Part shown: positions 63,506-64,000 of the stretch, in pieces | Layout of the letters: each line of letters opens with the position of its first letter | Position numbering within the stretch: position 1 is the stretch's first letter | Assembly (NCBI GenBank): GCA_021824565.1 | Contig: JAKAKL010000121.1 | Span: 62,001 to 126,000 of the forward strand | Direction: 5' to 3' | Source: Bacteroidota bacterium | Lineage (GTDB): Bacteria; Bacteroidota; Ignavibacteria; Ignavibacteriales; Ignavibacteriaceae | DNA length: 64,000 bases | The notes under the pieces: generated by a model | The model's input: the letters and a program-made list of their open reading frames with translations, nothing else | Told to the model about the DNA's origin: nothing | Databases searched by the model: none | Program-made: the position numbers and the translations under genes

Positions 63506-64000
63506 ATTCTGCTTTTTTGCAATTGCATTTTTTTTATCGTCGCAAATTTTCCCGCAAGTTCCAATAAATGGTTTTTGTAAGTACGGAAGTGATGATGTTC
63601 CAGCCGATTTTAATTCCCTTTTCGCTTTAAATTATAATAATGACTCTTATACTGATTTAATTCTTTTCAGTCCTAATCAAAAAAAAATTGTTTCACTTAA
63701 CGGCGAAAGCAATGGAAATTTCGGAAAGCCGGTTACTTCCAGAATACCTCTTGAAATTACCAACATTCAAAATATAAACGATATAAACAGCCCGGTAAAA
63801 AGATATGCTTTCACAAGCAGACAAAATAGAAAGGTCGGCATATATTCTTTTGCATCATCGGGGCGGGCAGTATTAACAGGGCAAATAAAATTTGATTCCT
63901 ATCCGGAAAACATCAGCGCCGTTGATATTAACGGTAACGGCAAAGACGAGCTGCTAATTTCAGGCCCGGCTTTTAACGGTTTGTCAATTCTGTATCTAAC
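63453..64000 (+). CDS. Secreted FG-GAP/VCBS-like repeat protein (partial, 3' end off window)
   Basis: My translation of this frame stays open from an ATG at 63453 (inside the thioesterase end) to the window edge, so the ORF track omits it. It reads MKKLCREEKQ, then a signal-like FCFFAIAFFLSSQIFPQ, then blade-like repeats: FNSLFALNYNNDSYTDLILF and ISAVDINGNGKDELLISGPAF. DxNxNGxxD motifs are typical of calcium-binding FG-GAP/VCBS propellers. An ATG 15 nt upstream is an alternative start. The protein is probably secreted or on the surface; the C-terminus, and therefore any T9SS tail, is unseen. Confidence 0.72.
   Translation, partial: MKKLCREEKQDLKIGINKFCFFAIAFFLSSQIFPQVPINGFCKYGSDDVPADFNSLFALNYNNDSYTDLILFSPNQKKIVSLNGESNGNFGKPVTSRIPLEITNIQNINDINSPVKRYAFTSRQNRKVGIYSFASSGRAVLTGQIKFDSYPENISAVDINGNGKDELLISGPAFNGLSILYL

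Noticed and set aside
1-64000. tRNA or rRNA genes
   Set aside because: I looked for T-loop (GGTTCRANNCC) and conserved rRNA segments while reading and saw none; a covariance-model scan would be decisive.

Overview
The window looks like a chromosome segment from a member of the Bacteroidota/Ignavibacteria group, most likely an uncultured or anaerobic-type Ignavibacteriales organism. The evidence is the set of secreted proteins ending in a type IX secretion (T9SS) type-A sorting domain with the NYPNPFNPST signature, two PorV/PorQ-family proteins, a TonB-dependent receptor with a carboxypeptidase-regulatory-like N-terminus and no SusD partner, and several TAnnTTTG promoter -7 boxes of Bacteroidota type. 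Assignment below that level is inference. No rRNA, tRNA, CRISPR array or prophage was recognised.

Layout. (1) 1-5.4 kb holds housekeeping genes: a partial 3-methyladenine DNA glycosylase I, a membrane-anchored diheme cytochrome c, a PPK2-type polyphosphate kinase, an APC amino-acid permease, a DUF1345 membrane protein and an RRM RNA-binding protein. (2) 5.4-16.4 kb is an accessory, repeat-rich region: a REP-associated tyrosine transposase bracketed by short hairpin repeats, two 213-bp direct repeats, a 42-bp x 7 tandem repeat, a 386-bp duplication that coincides almost exactly with a 123-aa ORF, a small element with perfect terminal inverted repeats, a large T9SS protein, and three paralogous lipoproteins. 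(3) 16.4-46.1 kb is a large glycan-utilisation region. On the minus strand lie a GH3, an operon of TonB receptor, ~1000-aa surface protein and PorV, a CBM9-like T9SS protein and an SSS symporter. Next come a GH2 with a T9SS tail and a minus-strand operon encoding a solute-binding protein, a histidine kinase and an NtrC-type regulator. On the plus strand follow a FucP-type sugar transporter, a ROK sugar kinase, a GH15-like enzyme, a GH5 and a GH3 with a PA14 insert. (4) 46.2-64 kb is mostly plus-strand core genes: a PpiC foldase, a lipoprotein, a tryptophanase-like lyase, AMMECR1 and MEMO1 proteins, a DUF2520 protein, glycyl-tRNA synthetase, a TPR protein, a second PorV-like protein, ABC-F, HtpX, glutamate dehydrogenase, BamD, a hotdog thioesterase and a truncated FG-GAP-like protein.

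Working together. The glycan region reads as a complete beta-glucan-type pathway. Secreted GH2/GH3/GH5/GH15-like enzymes and the CBM9-like protein would cleave or bind the substrate outside the cell. The TonB receptor with its two partners would handle outer-membrane passage. The SSS and FucP-type carriers would take sugars across the inner membrane, and the ROK kinase would phosphorylate them. The embedded solute-binding protein/kinase/NtrC trio has no ABC permease genes, so it is probably the sugar sensor that controls the cluster. This sensor and the SusD-less TonB operon are the best candidates for under-described biology. Other points of note are the apparent AUC start of glyS, a 41-bp near-perfect palindrome between the symporter and GH2 genes, and a terminator-like hairpin inside the first codons of the gene after gdhA.
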